DNA from: Sphingomonas aerolata
GTDB taxonomy: Bacteria; Pseudomonadota; Alphaproteobacteria; Sphingomonadales; Sphingomonadaceae
Assembly: GCF_003046295.1 (NCBI RefSeq)
Contig: NZ_PZZN01000002.1
Coordinates: 372,001 to 436,000 of the forward strand
Direction of reading: 5' to 3'
DNA length: 64,000 bases
Positions 54,569-64,000 of this stretch are shown one piece after another; within the stretch, counting starts at the first letter, position 1, and every line of letters starts with the position of its first letter. The notes under the pieces are model-generated. The model was not told the DNA's origin. It saw only the letters and a list, made by a program, of their open reading frames with translations, and did not search any database. The translations under genes were made by a program, and so were the position numbers.

Positions 54569-54997
54569 ATGCGTCTTTCCAGCCTAGCCGACTATGCGGT
54601 CGTGATGATGAGCGCCGCGGCGCGTCATTGCGGTGGTATCGCGCGGCTGAACGCGACGCTGCTGAGCGAGGAGACCGGCGTGCCGCTGCCGACGGTGCAG
54701 AAGCTGGTCAGCCGGTTGTCGGCGGCGGGGCTGATCGAGAGCACGCGCGGGACCGGCGGCGGGTTTCGCCTGTCGCGGCCGCCTGCGTCGATCTCGCTCG
54801 CCGACATCATCGAGGCGGTCGAGGGTCCGATCGCGTTGACGGCGTGTGTCGACGGTGCGGCGCAGGATTGCTGCATCGACCAGACGTGCAAGGTGAAGCC
54901 GCACTGGAACGCGGTCAACGGCGCGGTCCGCGGTGCGCTCGCCGGCGTGACGCTCGCCAGCCTTTTGCAAGTCCCGAATTCGCCGGTGCCCGCATGA
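54569..54997 (+). CDS. Rrf2 family Fe-S-sensing regulator of suf operon
   Basis: 142 residues from ATG 54569. The winged helix has LADYAVVMMSAAARH and LPTVQKLVSRLSAAGLIES, with the RGTGGGFRLSRPP wing. Cysteines in TACVDGAAQDCCIDQTCKV are the likely Fe-S ligands, as in the SUF regulator family. It probably responds to Fe-S status and controls sufBCDST. A perfect inverted repeat upstream suggests autoregulation. Its gap to sufB is filled with an inverted repeat. Confidence 0.9.
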   Translation: MRLSSLADYAVVMMSAAARHCGGIARLNATLLSEETGVPLPTVQKLVSRLSAAGLIESTRGTGGGFRLSRPPASISLADIIEAVEGPIALTACVDGAAQDCCIDQTCKVKPHWNAVNGAVRGALAGVTLASLLQVPNSPVPA

Positions 54998-55020
54998 CGC
55001 GCGCAGCGCCTACCCCTTTC

Positions 55021-55083
55021 CTTCGCGCCTTTGCGCCTTCGCGTGAGAAGAGTCTGTTCACGCGAAGCCGCGAAGGCGCGAAG
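55021..55083. repeat. Inverted repeat, family E copy 1
   Basis: CTTCGCGCCTTTGCGCCTTC (to 55046, ending CGCGTGA) pairs with a TCACGCGAAGCC-type arm at 55058-55083. It lies in the 118-bp gap between the Rrf2 regulator and sufB. The same motif family, with CTCC instead of CTTC, occurs between sufC and sufD. Confidence 0.82.
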
Positions 55084-55115
55084 ACATTAGAGAGCCGCGT
55101 TGCGGCGGAGATGGA

Positions 55116-56609
<1,494 letters not shown>

Positions 56610-56616
56610 TCCCCGC

Positions 56617-56646
56617 CCGTCATCCCGCCGGCGCGGGCATGACGGG
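56617..56646. repeat. Short inverted repeat, family D copy 3
   Basis: CCGTCATCCCGC and GCGGGCATGACGG are inverted arms. It is the only structured element in the sufB-sufC gap. Confidence 0.78.
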
Positions 56647-56705
56647 ACAGCGCTGGCGCACGACGCGCCGCGGAAATTTAGAGATTTGGAATTGGGCAGA
56701 ATTCG

Positions 56706-57449
<744 letters not shown>

Positions 57450-57486
57450 TCTCCCTTCGTGCCGCAGGCGCAGATAGAAGAAATCT

Positions 57487-57624
57487 GGTTCGCGCGGAGG
57501 CGCGGAGGCGCGGAGGTGTCGTCGCTTCGGCTTCGCTCCCGCGGGTCTTTACCGGCCGGGATTCGAGGGCCCTTGCGGGCAAAGCCTCCCTTTTGCTCCG
57601 CGTCTCCGCGCCTCCGCGTGAACC
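57487..57624. repeat. Inverted repeat, family E copy 2
   Basis: GGTTCGCGCGGAGGCGCGGA on the left (to 57516) pairs with a CTCCGCGCCTCCGCGTGAAC arm at the right (57595-57624). The 78-bp loop includes TCGTCGCTTCGG. It lies between sufC and sufD, ending 21 bp before sufD. Confidence 0.83.
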
Positions 57625-57645
57625 CATCTTCTTCTCGAGGAGCAT

Positions 57646-58725
57646 ATGATGGCCGCGGTTATGGAGCTTCCCTCCACGCGCGAGGAATCGTGGCGCTGGG
57701 GTGATCCGGCGGCGATTGCGGCGGCGGCGGGGTTGCCGCGGGGTGAGGCGCCGGCGGGCGCGTGGTTCCTTGAGCTCGAGGGCGCGCGGGCGGTATTCGT
57801 CGATGGCGTGCTCGACGAGGGTCGCAGCGATCTGCGGCATGTCGCGATCGCGCCGCTCGAGGGTGGCACGCATGTGCTGGGCGCGCGGACGACCGGCCAT
57901 GGCTGGTCGTTGCGCGTCGAGGCGCACGCTTCGGCCGAGCTGATCCAGATCGTTCATATCGCGACCGGGGGCGAGAACCATGTTCCCGCCGAGATCGTGC
58001 TCGCGGACGGCGCGCAGGCGTCGGTGGTCGAGACCTATGTCGGCACCGGCTGGTCGAACCGGTCGACGCGGATGACGCTCGGCGCGGGCGCGAAGCTGGC
58101 GCGCGCGGTGCGGTTGCTGCAGACCGCCGGCTTCGTGTCGGTGCGCGACGAGGCGGATGTCGGCGCGGAGGCGAGCCTGATCGTGACGATGCTCGGTGCG
58201 GGCGATGCGGGGACGCGGATCGACGGCGCGATCACCGTGTCGGGTGACGATGCGTTCGCCGAATATGGCGGCGCGCTGCTTGCCCGGCGTGACCAGCGGC
58301 AGGAATGCGCGCTGTCGGTGCGGCATGCCGCGCTGAACGGGCAGAGCAAGCAGATCTGGCGCGCGGTCGCGGCGGACACGTCGACCGCGAGCCTTGCGGC
58401 GCGCGTCGAGGTGGCGCGCGATGCGCAGAAGACCGACGGCGTCCAGTCGCTGCGCGGGCTGCTGCTCAAGCGGACCGCGACGGTCAATCTGAAGCCCGAG
58501 CTCGAGATCTTCGCGGACGACGTGAAGTGCGCGCACGGTGCGACGGTCGGCGAACTCGACCAGCGCGCGCTGTTCTACATGCAGAGCCGCGGCATCCCGC
58601 ATGCCAAGGCGCAGGCGCTGCTGACGCGTGCGTTCGTCGGCGATGCGTTCGCGCAGATCGCGGACGAGACGGTGCGCGACGCGTTCGTCGCGGACGCGGA
58701 TGCGTGGCTGGAGGCGGCGCTGTGA
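57646..58725 (+). CDS. sufD: Fe-S cluster assembly protein SufD
   Basis: 359 residues, from ATG 57646 or 57649 with GAGGAG upstream. The beta-helix core shows QTAGFVSVRDEADVG, SKQIWRAVAADTSTASLAA, GVQSLRGLLLKRTATVNLKP and VKCAHGATVGELDQRALFYM. It pairs with SufB in the SufBC2D scaffold. Its last codon overlaps the GTG start of sufS by four bases (GTGA). Confidence 0.95.
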   Translation: MMAAVMELPSTREESWRWGDPAAIAAAAGLPRGEAPAGAWFLELEGARAVFVDGVLDEGRSDLRHVAIAPLEGGTHVLGARTTGHGWSLRVEAHASAELIQIVHIATGGENHVPAEIVLADGAQASVVETYVGTGWSNRSTRMTLGAGAKLARAVRLLQTAGFVSVRDEADVGAEASLIVTMLGAGDAGTRIDGAITVSGDDAFAEYGGALLARRDQRQECALSVRHAALNGQSKQIWRAVAADTSTASLAARVEVARDAQKTDGVQSLRGLLLKRTATVNLKPELEIFADDVKCAHGATVGELDQRALFYMQSRGIPHAKAQALLTRAFVGDAFAQIADETVRDAFVADADAWLEAAL

Positions 58726-59936
58726 CCCTGACGCTCGAAACGCGCCCGCTCGACCGGGTGTCGGACTTTCCGGCTATTCCCGAGGGCTGGGCGTATCTCG
58801 ATACCGCCGCCACCGCGCAAAAGCCGCAAGCTGTGGTCGACGCGATCACCCGCGCGTACGGCGAGACCTATGCGACCGTGCACCGCGGCGTTTACCAGCG
58901 CTCGGCCGACATGACGGTCGCGTACGAGGTGGCGCGGCGGGCGGTGGCGCGGTTCATCGGTGCGGGATCGCCCGACGAGATCGTGTTCGTGCGCGGCGCG
59001 ACCGAGGCGATCAATTTGGTCGCGACCTGCTGGGCGGGGACTCAGCTGAAGGCGGGCGACCGCATCCTGCTGTCGATGCTTGAGCATCATTCGAACATCG
59101 TGCCGTGGCAGATGATCGCCGAGGCCCGCGGTGTCGCGATCGACGTGCTGCCGCTGACCGCGGACCACCGCATCGATCTCGATGCGATGGAGCGGATGAT
59201 CACGCCCGCGCACAAGCTGGTCGCGCTCGGCCATGTGTCGAACGTGCTTGGCTCGGTGCTCGACGCGAAGCGTGCGACGGAGATCGCGCATTCGGTCGGC
59301 GCGAAGATCCTGCTCGACGGCTGCCAGTCGGTGCCGCGGATCGCGGTCGACGTGACGGCGATCGGCTGCGATTTCTACGTGTTCTCGGGCCACAAGCTGT
59401 ACGGCCCGACCGGGATCGGCGTGCTGTGGGCAAAGCCCGAGCTGCTCGACGCGATGCCGCCCTATCAGGGTGGCGGGTCGATGATCGACAAGGTGTCGTT
59501 TGCGAAGACGACGTACGCGCCGGCGCCGGGACGGTTCGAGGCGGGAACGCCGCATATCGTCGGTGCGCTCGGGCTGCATGCCGCGATCGACTATGTCGAG
59601 AGCATCGGGCTGGCGGCGATCCACGCGCACGAGACGGCGCTGGTGACCGCGACGCGCGAGGCGCTGTCGGGGATCAATTCGGTGCGGCTCTACGGGCCGG
59701 CGGATTCGGCGGGGATTGTCTCGTTCACGATCGAAGGGGTTCATCCGCACGACATCGGCACCATATTGGACGAAGAGCGCGTCGCGATCCGGGCGGGCCA
59801 TCACTGCGCCCAGCCGCTGATGGAGATGCTGGGCGTCGAGGCGACGGCCAGGGCGAGCTTCGGTGTCTATAACGGCCCTGCAGACGTGGATGCGCTGGTG
59901 CGCGGTATCGCGCGAGTAACGAGGATATTTGGATGA
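58722..59936 (+). CDS. sufS: Cysteine desulfurase SufS
   Basis: 404 residues from GTG 58722. PLP Lys is in FSGHKLYGPTGIG, the His in EHHSNIVPWQ and the catalytic Cys in IRAGHHCAQPLMEMLG. It removes sulfur from cysteine as persulfide for Fe-S assembly. It overlaps sufT by ATGA. No SufE gene is seen in the window. Confidence 0.96.
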   Translation: MTLTLETRPLDRVSDFPAIPEGWAYLDTAATAQKPQAVVDAITRAYGETYATVHRGVYQRSADMTVAYEVARRAVARFIGAGSPDEIVFVRGATEAINLVATCWAGTQLKAGDRILLSMLEHHSNIVPWQMIAEARGVAIDVLPLTADHRIDLDAMERMITPAHKLVALGHVSNVLGSVLDAKRATEIAHSVGAKILLDGCQSVPRIAVDVTAIGCDFYVFSGHKLYGPTGIGVLWAKPELLDAMPPYQGGGSMIDKVSFAKTTYAPAPGRFEAGTPHIVGALGLHAAIDYVESIGLAAIHAHETALVTATREALSGINSVRLYGPADSAGIVSFTIEGVHPHDIGTILDEERVAIRAGHHCAQPLMEMLGVEATARASFGVYNGPADVDALVRGIARVTRIFG

Positions 59937-60394
59937 GCGATCGGTTCGAGATCGAGGAAGTCGAAGCGGTGCAGTCGCCGCCCAAGGCGCGTGTCGTGCT
60001 CGACACCGACGGCGATGCGGAGCGCAAGCGCGACTATCTCGCCGGGTTCCTGGCGCAGAAGCCGCAGGTGGACTCCCCCGGCGAACCGGGTGGCGCGGTC
60101 TATGATGCGATCATCGATGCGTTGAAGGACATCTATGATCCTGAGATCCCGGTGAATATCTATGACCTGGGGCTGATCTACGGCGTCGAGGTGACCGAGG
60201 ACGGGCATGCGGTCGTCACGATGACGCTGACCACGCCGAACTGTCCGGTTGCGGAATCGATGCCGATGGAGGTCGAGATGCGCGTCGGTGCGGTGCCGGG
60301 TGTCGGTGTCGCCGAGGTGAATCTGGTGTGGGATCCGGCATGGGATCCGCAGAAGATGTCCGACGAGGCGAAGCTCGAACTGGGCATGCTGTAA
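59933..60394 (+). CDS. sufT: SUF assembly protein SufT (DUF59/MIP18)
   Basis: 153 residues. An N-terminal extension (RKRDYLAGFLAQKPQ) is followed by the DUF59 core: IIDALKDIYDPEIPVNIYDLGL, IYGVEVTEDGHAVVTMTLTTP and PNCPVAESMPMEVEMRVG. It assists Fe-S maturation or transfer. It is joined to sufS by a four-base overlap and followed by a G-type palindrome before the A-type carrier. Confidence 0.9.
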   Translation: MSDRFEIEEVEAVQSPPKARVVLDTDGDAERKRDYLAGFLAQKPQVDSPGEPGGAVYDAIIDALKDIYDPEIPVNIYDLGLIYGVEVTEDGHAVVTMTLTTPNCPVAESMPMEVEMRVGAVPGVGVAEVNLVWDPAWDPQKMSDEAKLELGML

Positions 60395-60399
60395 CGACG

Positions 60400-60501
60400 T
60401 GCCCCTCCCCTTCAGGGGAGGGGACGGGGGTGGGGCCTTACCCCAAGCGCGCGATCCGGTCGGGCGCCCCACCCCAACCCCTCCCCTGAAGGGGAGGGGC
60501 T
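60400..60501. repeat. Inverted repeat, family G
   Basis: GCCCCTCCCCTTCAGGGGAG on the left and CTCCCCTGAAGGGGAGGGGC on the right; each is itself a hairpin. It fills almost the whole sufT-sufA gap. A half-size relative may be the CCCTCTCCCCTCCGG hairpin near 43512. Confidence 0.87.
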
Positions 60502-60521
60502 TTAGATGGAAGGAACGAGCC

Positions 60522-60875
60522 ATGGCGACGACATTACGAGCACGGCCGGCGGCGCTGAACCTGACCGCGACCGCGCATGCGCGGATCGCAGACCTGATGG
60601 CGCGCGCGCCGGAGGAGTCGATCGGGGTCAAGCTGTCGACGCCCAAGCGCGGCTGTTCGGGGCTCGCTTATTCGGTCGATTATGTGAGCGAGGCCAAGCC
60701 GTTCGACGAACGGATCGACACGCCCGGCGGCGCGCTGTTCGTCGATGGCGGGTCGATCCTGTACCTGATCGGCTCGACGATGGACTGGGTCGAGGACGAC
60801 TTCACCGCCGGGTTCGTGTTCCAGAACCCGAACGCCAAGGGTGCGTGCGGCTGCGGGGAAAGCTTTACGGTCTAA
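60522..60875 (+). CDS. sufA: A-type Fe-S carrier (SufA/IscA-like)
   Basis: 117 residues from ATG 60522 preceded by GGAACGAGCC. The three conserved cysteines are in KRGCSGLAYSVDYV and GACGCGESF. VDGGSILYLIGSTMDWVEDDFTAGFVFQNPNA is the carrier core, cited only as 60735-60840. It transfers Fe-S clusters to target proteins. The distal member of the suf operon. Confidence 0.94.
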   Translation: MATTLRARPAALNLTATAHARIADLMARAPEESIGVKLSTPKRGCSGLAYSVDYVSEAKPFDERIDTPGGALFVDGGSILYLIGSTMDWVEDDFTAGFVFQNPNAKGACGCGESFTV

Positions 60876-60894
60876 ATTCTGCCGTGAGCTAATG

Positions 60895-60947
60895 TGTCCC
60901 CGCGAAGGCGGGGACCCAGACTGGGCTCCCGCCTTCGCGGGAGAACA
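60895..60947. repeat. Inverted repeat, family B short form, inverted orientation
   Basis: CCCCGCGAAGGCGGGGACCC followed by AGACTGGG and CTCCCGCCTTCGCGGGAG. The complement of this 53-bp element matches 41091-41142 nearly base for base. It lies after sufA. Confidence 0.85.
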
Positions 60948-61042
60948 AAGATCCGGCCGAGCCAAGGCGATGCCGGCCGACCGGCCGCCTTGCTTGCCCA
61001 TCCCGTCCTGTGCCACTCCCCCCTGAAGAAGAGGGGATCTAC

Positions 61043-62434
61043 GTGGCCAGTCTGTTTCGCCGAAAAATCGTCACCGAGCAGCCGCCCGAGCATCAGCTCG
61101 CGCGGACTTTGTCATGGCCGCATCTGGTGGCGATGGGCGTGGGCGGGATCGTCGGTACGGGCATCCTGACGCTGATCGGCGTCGGGGCGGGGCTCGCGGG
61201 CCCGGCGGTCATCCTGTCGTTCATCATCGCCGGCGGGATCTGTGCCTGCGCCGCGCTCGCCTATGCCGAGATGGCGACGATGATCCCCGCCTCGGGCAGC
61301 GCCTATACGTACAGCTATGTCGTGCTCGGCGAGCTGATCGCCTGGGTGATCGGCTGGAGCCTCATCCTCGAATATTCGCTGGTCGTGTCGACCGTCGCGG
61401 TCGGCTGGTCGGGCTATGCTGCACCGTTGCTGCGCGGCGCGTTCGGGTTTCCCGAGGCGCTGACGCTCAGCCCCGAACTCGGCGGCGTCCTGAACGTGCC
61501 GGCGATCGTGATCATCGCGGTGGTCGCGGGCGTGCTGTCGTTCGGGACGCGCGAGAGCGCGACGCTGAACGCGGTGCTGGTGGCGGTGAAGATGATCGCG
61601 CTGACCGTGTTCGTGTTCATCGCGCTCCATTATTTCAACAGCGCGAACCTGCAGCCGTTCATGCCGTACGGCTTTCCCAAGGCCGTCCAGCCCGACGGTG
61701 CGGAGCGCGGCGTGATGGCGGCGGCGGCGATCATCTTCTTCGCATTCTACGGGTTCGACGCGATCTCGACCGCGGCGGAGGAGACGAAGAATCCGGGGCG
61801 CGACCTGGCGATCGGCATCCTCGGGTCGATGGTGGCGTGCATCGCGATCTATATTCTCGTCGCGGTCGCCGCGGTGGGGGCGCTGTCCTACACGCGGTTC
61901 GCCGGCTCGGCCGAGCCGCTCGCGCTGATCCTGCGCGAGATCGGGCGGCCGGGGTTCGCGACCTTCCTGGGCGCGTCGGCGGTGATCGCGTTGCCGACCG
62001 TGCTGCTCGCCTTCCTGTTCGGACAGAGCCGGATCTTCTTCACGATGGCGCGTGACGGCTTGCTGCCGCTCGGCCTCGCCAAGGTGTCGAAGCGGGGTGC
62101 GCCGGTGCGGATCACCTGGATCACCGCGGCGATCGTCGCGGTGATCGCAGGCCTGTTGCCGCTGGCCGAGATCGCCGCGCTGGCCAATGCCGGCACGCTC
62201 GCGGCGTTCGTCGCGGTGTGCGCGTGCATGCTGGTGATGCGTCGCCGTGCGCCCGATGCGGTGCGGACCTTCCGCGCGCCTGCCGCGACGCTGGTGGGCA
62301 TCGTCGGCATTCTCGGCTGCCTGTACCTGTTCTTCAGCCTGCCTTCGAAGACGCAACTCTATTTCGGGCTGTGGAACCTGCTCGGGCTGGTGATCTACTT
62401 CGCCTATGCGCGGCCGCGGGCGCTTGCCGAATGA
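61043..62434 (+). CDS. APC family amino-acid permease
   Basis: 463 residues from GTG 61043, which has GAGGGG seven bases upstream; a GTG at 61010 would give 11 more. The conserved APC start is LVAMGVGGIVGTGILTLIGVG, and about 12 membrane segments follow, with the loop AEETKNPGRDLAIGILGS and the transmembrane FYGFDAISTAAEE. The type is YfnA/cationic amino-acid-like; substrate unknown. It overlaps mtnP by four bases (ATGA). Confidence 0.88.
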   Translation: MASLFRRKIVTEQPPEHQLARTLSWPHLVAMGVGGIVGTGILTLIGVGAGLAGPAVILSFIIAGGICACAALAYAEMATMIPASGSAYTYSYVVLGELIAWVIGWSLILEYSLVVSTVAVGWSGYAAPLLRGAFGFPEALTLSPELGGVLNVPAIVIIAVVAGVLSFGTRESATLNAVLVAVKMIALTVFVFIALHYFNSANLQPFMPYGFPKAVQPDGAERGVMAAAAIIFFAFYGFDAISTAAEETKNPGRDLAIGILGSMVACIAIYILVAVAAVGALSYTRFAGSAEPLALILREIGRPGFATFLGASAVIALPTVLLAFLFGQSRIFFTMARDGLLPLGLAKVSKRGAPVRITWITAAIVAVIAGLLPLAEIAALANAGTLAAFVAVCACMLVMRRRAPDAVRTFRAPAATLVGIVGILGCLYLFFSLPSKTQLYFGLWNLLGLVIYFAYARPRALAE

Positions 62435-63294
62435 GCGGCTGGACGATCGGGATCATCGGCGGCTCGGGGCTGTACGCGGTCGAGGGGATCGAGGACGGGC
62501 GCTGGCAGACGGTGGAGACGCCCTGGGGTGCGCCGTCGGATGCGATCTATACCGGGCGTGTCGGGCATGTCGGCGTGGCGTTCCTGCCGCGGCACGGGCG
62601 CGGGCACGGAATCGCGCCGTCGGACCTGAACGCGCGCGCGAACATCGATGCACTGAAGCGGCTGGGCGTGACCGATGTGCTCGCGGTGTCGTCGGTCGGG
62701 TCGCTGGTCGAGGCGCGGCCGCCGGGGAGCTTCACGATCGTCGACCAGTTCATCGACCGGACCAAAGGGCGGGTGTCGAGCTTCTTCGGTACGGGCCTGG
62801 TCGCGCATGTCTCGATGGCGGATCCGGTGTGTCCGCGCCTGTCGGGCTATGCCGCCGATGCCGCGCGTCAGGCCGGGGCCGAGGTCGACGACCGCGGCAC
62901 CTATCTGGCGATGGAGGGGCCGCAATTCTCGACGCGCGCCGAGAGCCGGCTCTACCGCCAATGGGGGTGCGACGTGATCGGGATGACCGCGATGCCCGAG
63001 GCCAAGCTCGCGCGCGAGGCGGAGCTGCCCTATGCATTGGTCGGGATGGTGACCGACTATGACTGCTGGCGCGAGGATGCGGCGGGGGTCGATGTCGCGG
63101 AGGTAATTGCGCAGCTTGGTGCGAATGCGGCGAAAGCGCGCGCGATGGTGATGGCGTTGCTGCGCGGGCTGCCCGCGGAGCGGGCGGCGTCGCCGATCGA
63201 TACCTGTCTCGACAGTGCGATCATCACGGCGCAGGGCGCGCGGGATCCGGCGCTGGTGACGAAGCTCGATGCGGTGGCGGGGCGGGCGCTCTAG
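62431..63294 (+). CDS. mtnP: S-methyl-5'-thioadenosine phosphorylase
   Basis: 287 residues. Purine phosphorylase features: IGIIGGSGLYAVEGIEDG, FLPRHGRGHGIAPSDLNARANI, YLAMEGPQFSTRAESRLYRQ and VIGMTAMPEAKLAREAELPYA. It splits methylthioadenosine from SAM-using pathways into adenine and methylthioribose phosphate. It is cotranslated with the permease. It is a second SAM-metabolism gene in the window besides metK. Confidence 0.93.
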   Translation: MSGWTIGIIGGSGLYAVEGIEDGRWQTVETPWGAPSDAIYTGRVGHVGVAFLPRHGRGHGIAPSDLNARANIDALKRLGVTDVLAVSSVGSLVEARPPGSFTIVDQFIDRTKGRVSSFFGTGLVAHVSMADPVCPRLSGYAADAARQAGAEVDDRGTYLAMEGPQFSTRAESRLYRQWGCDVIGMTAMPEAKLAREAELPYALVGMVTDYDCWREDAAGVDVAEVIAQLGANAAKARAMVMALLRGLPAERAASPIDTCLDSAIITAQGARDPALVTKLDAVAGRAL

Positions 63295-63318
63295 CGGCGC
63301 GGCGCCGCGCGGGGCTGT

Positions 63319-63345
63319 GGGTCCTGACGTTCGTCAGGATGACGG
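63319..63345. repeat. Inverted repeat, family C partial copy
   Basis: GGGTCCTGACGTTCGTCAGG then ATGACGG: the same hairpin as 23318 and 34971, but lacking its opposite partner. It lies just past mtnP. Confidence 0.8.
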
Positions 63346-63421
63346 TTGGGGGAGGTGGTGGTTTGCCACCGGGTGCGGTGATCGGCGGAAGAATTGCGGC
63401 GATCCGTGGGCTCCGACACAT

Positions 63422-63436
63422 TGGTGCAACATATCG
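63422..63436. promoter_or_regulatory. Third copy of the ZnuD-associated motif
   Basis: TGGTGCAACATATCG is 13 of 15 identical to site 2 upstream of the ZnuD-like receptor (TGATGCAACATATCA). It sits directly before the candidate small RNA at 63440. An AT-rich patch in a GC-rich region. Confidence 0.35.
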
Positions 63437-63439
63437 GCG

Positions 63440-63557
63440 CGATGAGGTGGGGGTCGCCGCTCCCTCTCCCCCTGTGGACGGCGACGTGGCCGGGTTGTTC
63501 CCCCTCCCGGTCCCTCCCTGAACTACGGGGCGACCGTCATGGTCGCCCCGCTTTTTT
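63440..63557 (+). ncRNA. Candidate small RNA with pyrimidine-rich loops
   Basis: The region forms three consecutive stem-loops: GTCGCCG/CGGCGAC (63453-63485) with loop CTCCCTCTCCCC, GGCCGGG/CCCGGTC (63488-63512) with loop TTGTTCCCCCT, and the terminator at 63526. A CCTCCC segment lies between the last two. CU-rich, anti-ribosome-site loops are seen in several alphaproteobacterial trans-acting sRNAs. No protein frame fits. The 5' end is a guess. Confidence 0.4.
63526..63557 (+). terminator. Rho-independent terminator, plus strand
   Basis: CGGGGCGACC and GGTCGCCCCG are 10-bp perfect arms with loop GTCAT, followed by C and six T. It lies 230 bases beyond mtnP and immediately behind two hairpins, which suggests that it ends a separate small transcript. 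Confidence 0.9.
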
Positions 63558-63616
63558 CTGCCGGGTTTGGGTCGCGTTCGAGACGCGCCGTCTGGTGAAA
63601 CCCGCCATCCAAAACA

Positions 63617-63702
63617 CATCATCCCAGCGAGGGCCGGGATATCCCTCGTGGTGGGCGACAGGTGCCTCACGGGGATATCCCGGCCTTCGCTGGGATGACG
63701 GT
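63617..63702. repeat. Inverted repeat, family D copy 2
   Basis: ATCATCCCAGCGAGGGCCGG on the left and CCGGCCTTCGCTGGGATGAC on the right, with an inner GATATCC pair. It lies in the 459-bp gene-free interval 63295-63753 before acnA's stop. Confidence 0.85.
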
Positions 63703-63717
63703 CGTTCAGGGGGCAGG

Positions 63718-63745
63718 CGTCGTCCCGGATCGCGCCGGGACGACG
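63718..63745 (-). repeat. Hairpin after acnA
   Basis: CGTCGTCCCGG and CCGGGACGACG pair with six loop bases (ATCGCG). It lies nine bases past the acnA stop and may stabilise or end the leftward acnA transcript; the minus-strand side has no T-run. Confidence 0.55.
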
Positions 63746-63753
63746 TCGCCGGA

Positions 63754-64000
63754 TCAGGCGGCCAGCTTGCGCAGGACGTAGTGCAGGATGCCGCCGTTGA
63801 GGAAATATTCCAGCTCGTTGACGGTATCGATCCGGCACTTGGTCTGGAACGTCTCGCTGCTGCCGTCGGCGCGAGTCATCTTGACCGTCACGTCCTGACG
63901 CGGGCGGATGCTTGCCACGTCGAGGATGGTGAACGTCTCCGAGCCGTCGAGGCCGAGCGTCTTGCGATCGGTGCCTTCGGCGAACTGCAGCGGCAGCACG
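63754..64000 (-). CDS. acnA: Aconitate hydratase, C-terminal part (5' part outside window)
   Basis: The visible residues (MLPLQFAEGTDRKTLGLDGSE near the edge, then TILDVASIRPRQDVTVKMTR, FQTKCRIDTVNELEYFLNGG and ILHYVLRKLAA) match the swivelling domain and C-terminus of AcnA-type aconitase. The frame is open to the window edge, so its start lies beyond. It converts citrate to isocitrate with a 4Fe-4S cluster, which fits the suf operon's location nearby but does not prove a link. Confidence 0.9.
   Translation of the reverse strand, partial: VLPLQFAEGTDRKTLGLDGSETFTILDVASIRPRQDVTVKMTRADGSSETFQTKCRIDTVNELEYFLNGGILHYVLRKLAA

Overview
The window is a GC-rich alphaproteobacterial chromosome segment, most likely Sphingomonas or a close sphingomonad. 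The evidence is two large TonB-dependent receptors, the classical alphaproteobacterial run nifU-like / tsaB / rimI / fur(mur) / plsC / miaB / phoH / ybeY / corC / lnt / metK / trmB, a complete suf operon, and many GC-rich palindromic intergenic repeats. I see no rRNA, tRNA, CRISPR, prophage or insertion sequence. The window begins inside a secreted-protein gene and ends inside aconitase.

Layout. 1-4.3 kb: a three-gene envelope operon with an M48 protease, then class I ribonucleotide reductase alpha subunit with a terminator and a pair of NrdR-like boxes. 4.6-9.7 kb: a membrane GGDEF-EAL-PilZ protein, then a PiT phosphate transporter, a DUF47 partner and a NUDIX frame. 9.8-16.4 kb: two TonB-dependent receptors (one ZnuD-like) with a GST between them, and two tandem small secreted paralogues. 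16.4-25.6 kb: glyoxalase II, an FAH-family enzyme, the E1alpha/E1beta/E2 genes of a branched-chain 2-oxo acid dehydrogenase, a cyclophilin, a thiolase and two small membrane proteins. 25.7-45.7 kb: a GNAT protein and the conserved housekeeping cluster, interrupted by two accessory islets (FNT/PAP2/lipoprotein/AI-2E, and VOC/PHA/sorbosone dehydrogenase). 45.8-54.3 kb: an M16 peptidase, a lipoprotein, acyl-CoA ligase, gamma-glutamyltransferase and PyrD. 54.5-60.9 kb: Rrf2 regulator and sufBCDST plus an A-type carrier. 61.0-64.0 kb: amino-acid permease and mtnP, a candidate small RNA, and the end of acnA.

The most unusual content is the repeats. One ~107-bp REPIN-like element occurs nine times, once inside the coding sequence of the E2 acyltransferase, where it is translated in frame as part of the interdomain linker. 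Three copies form a 171-bp-period tandem array upstream of lnt. Every larger gap in the suf operon carries a palindromic element, of three different families. Other leads are a possible pyrimidine-loop small RNA at about 63.44-63.56 kb, preceded by a 15-bp motif that also occurs twice before the ZnuD-like receptor; twin NrdR-like boxes before nrdA; a palindromic operator before metK; and two genes (NUDIX and plsC-like) whose frames lack a normal start codon.

All functions are read from sequence motifs and gene order. No database search was run.
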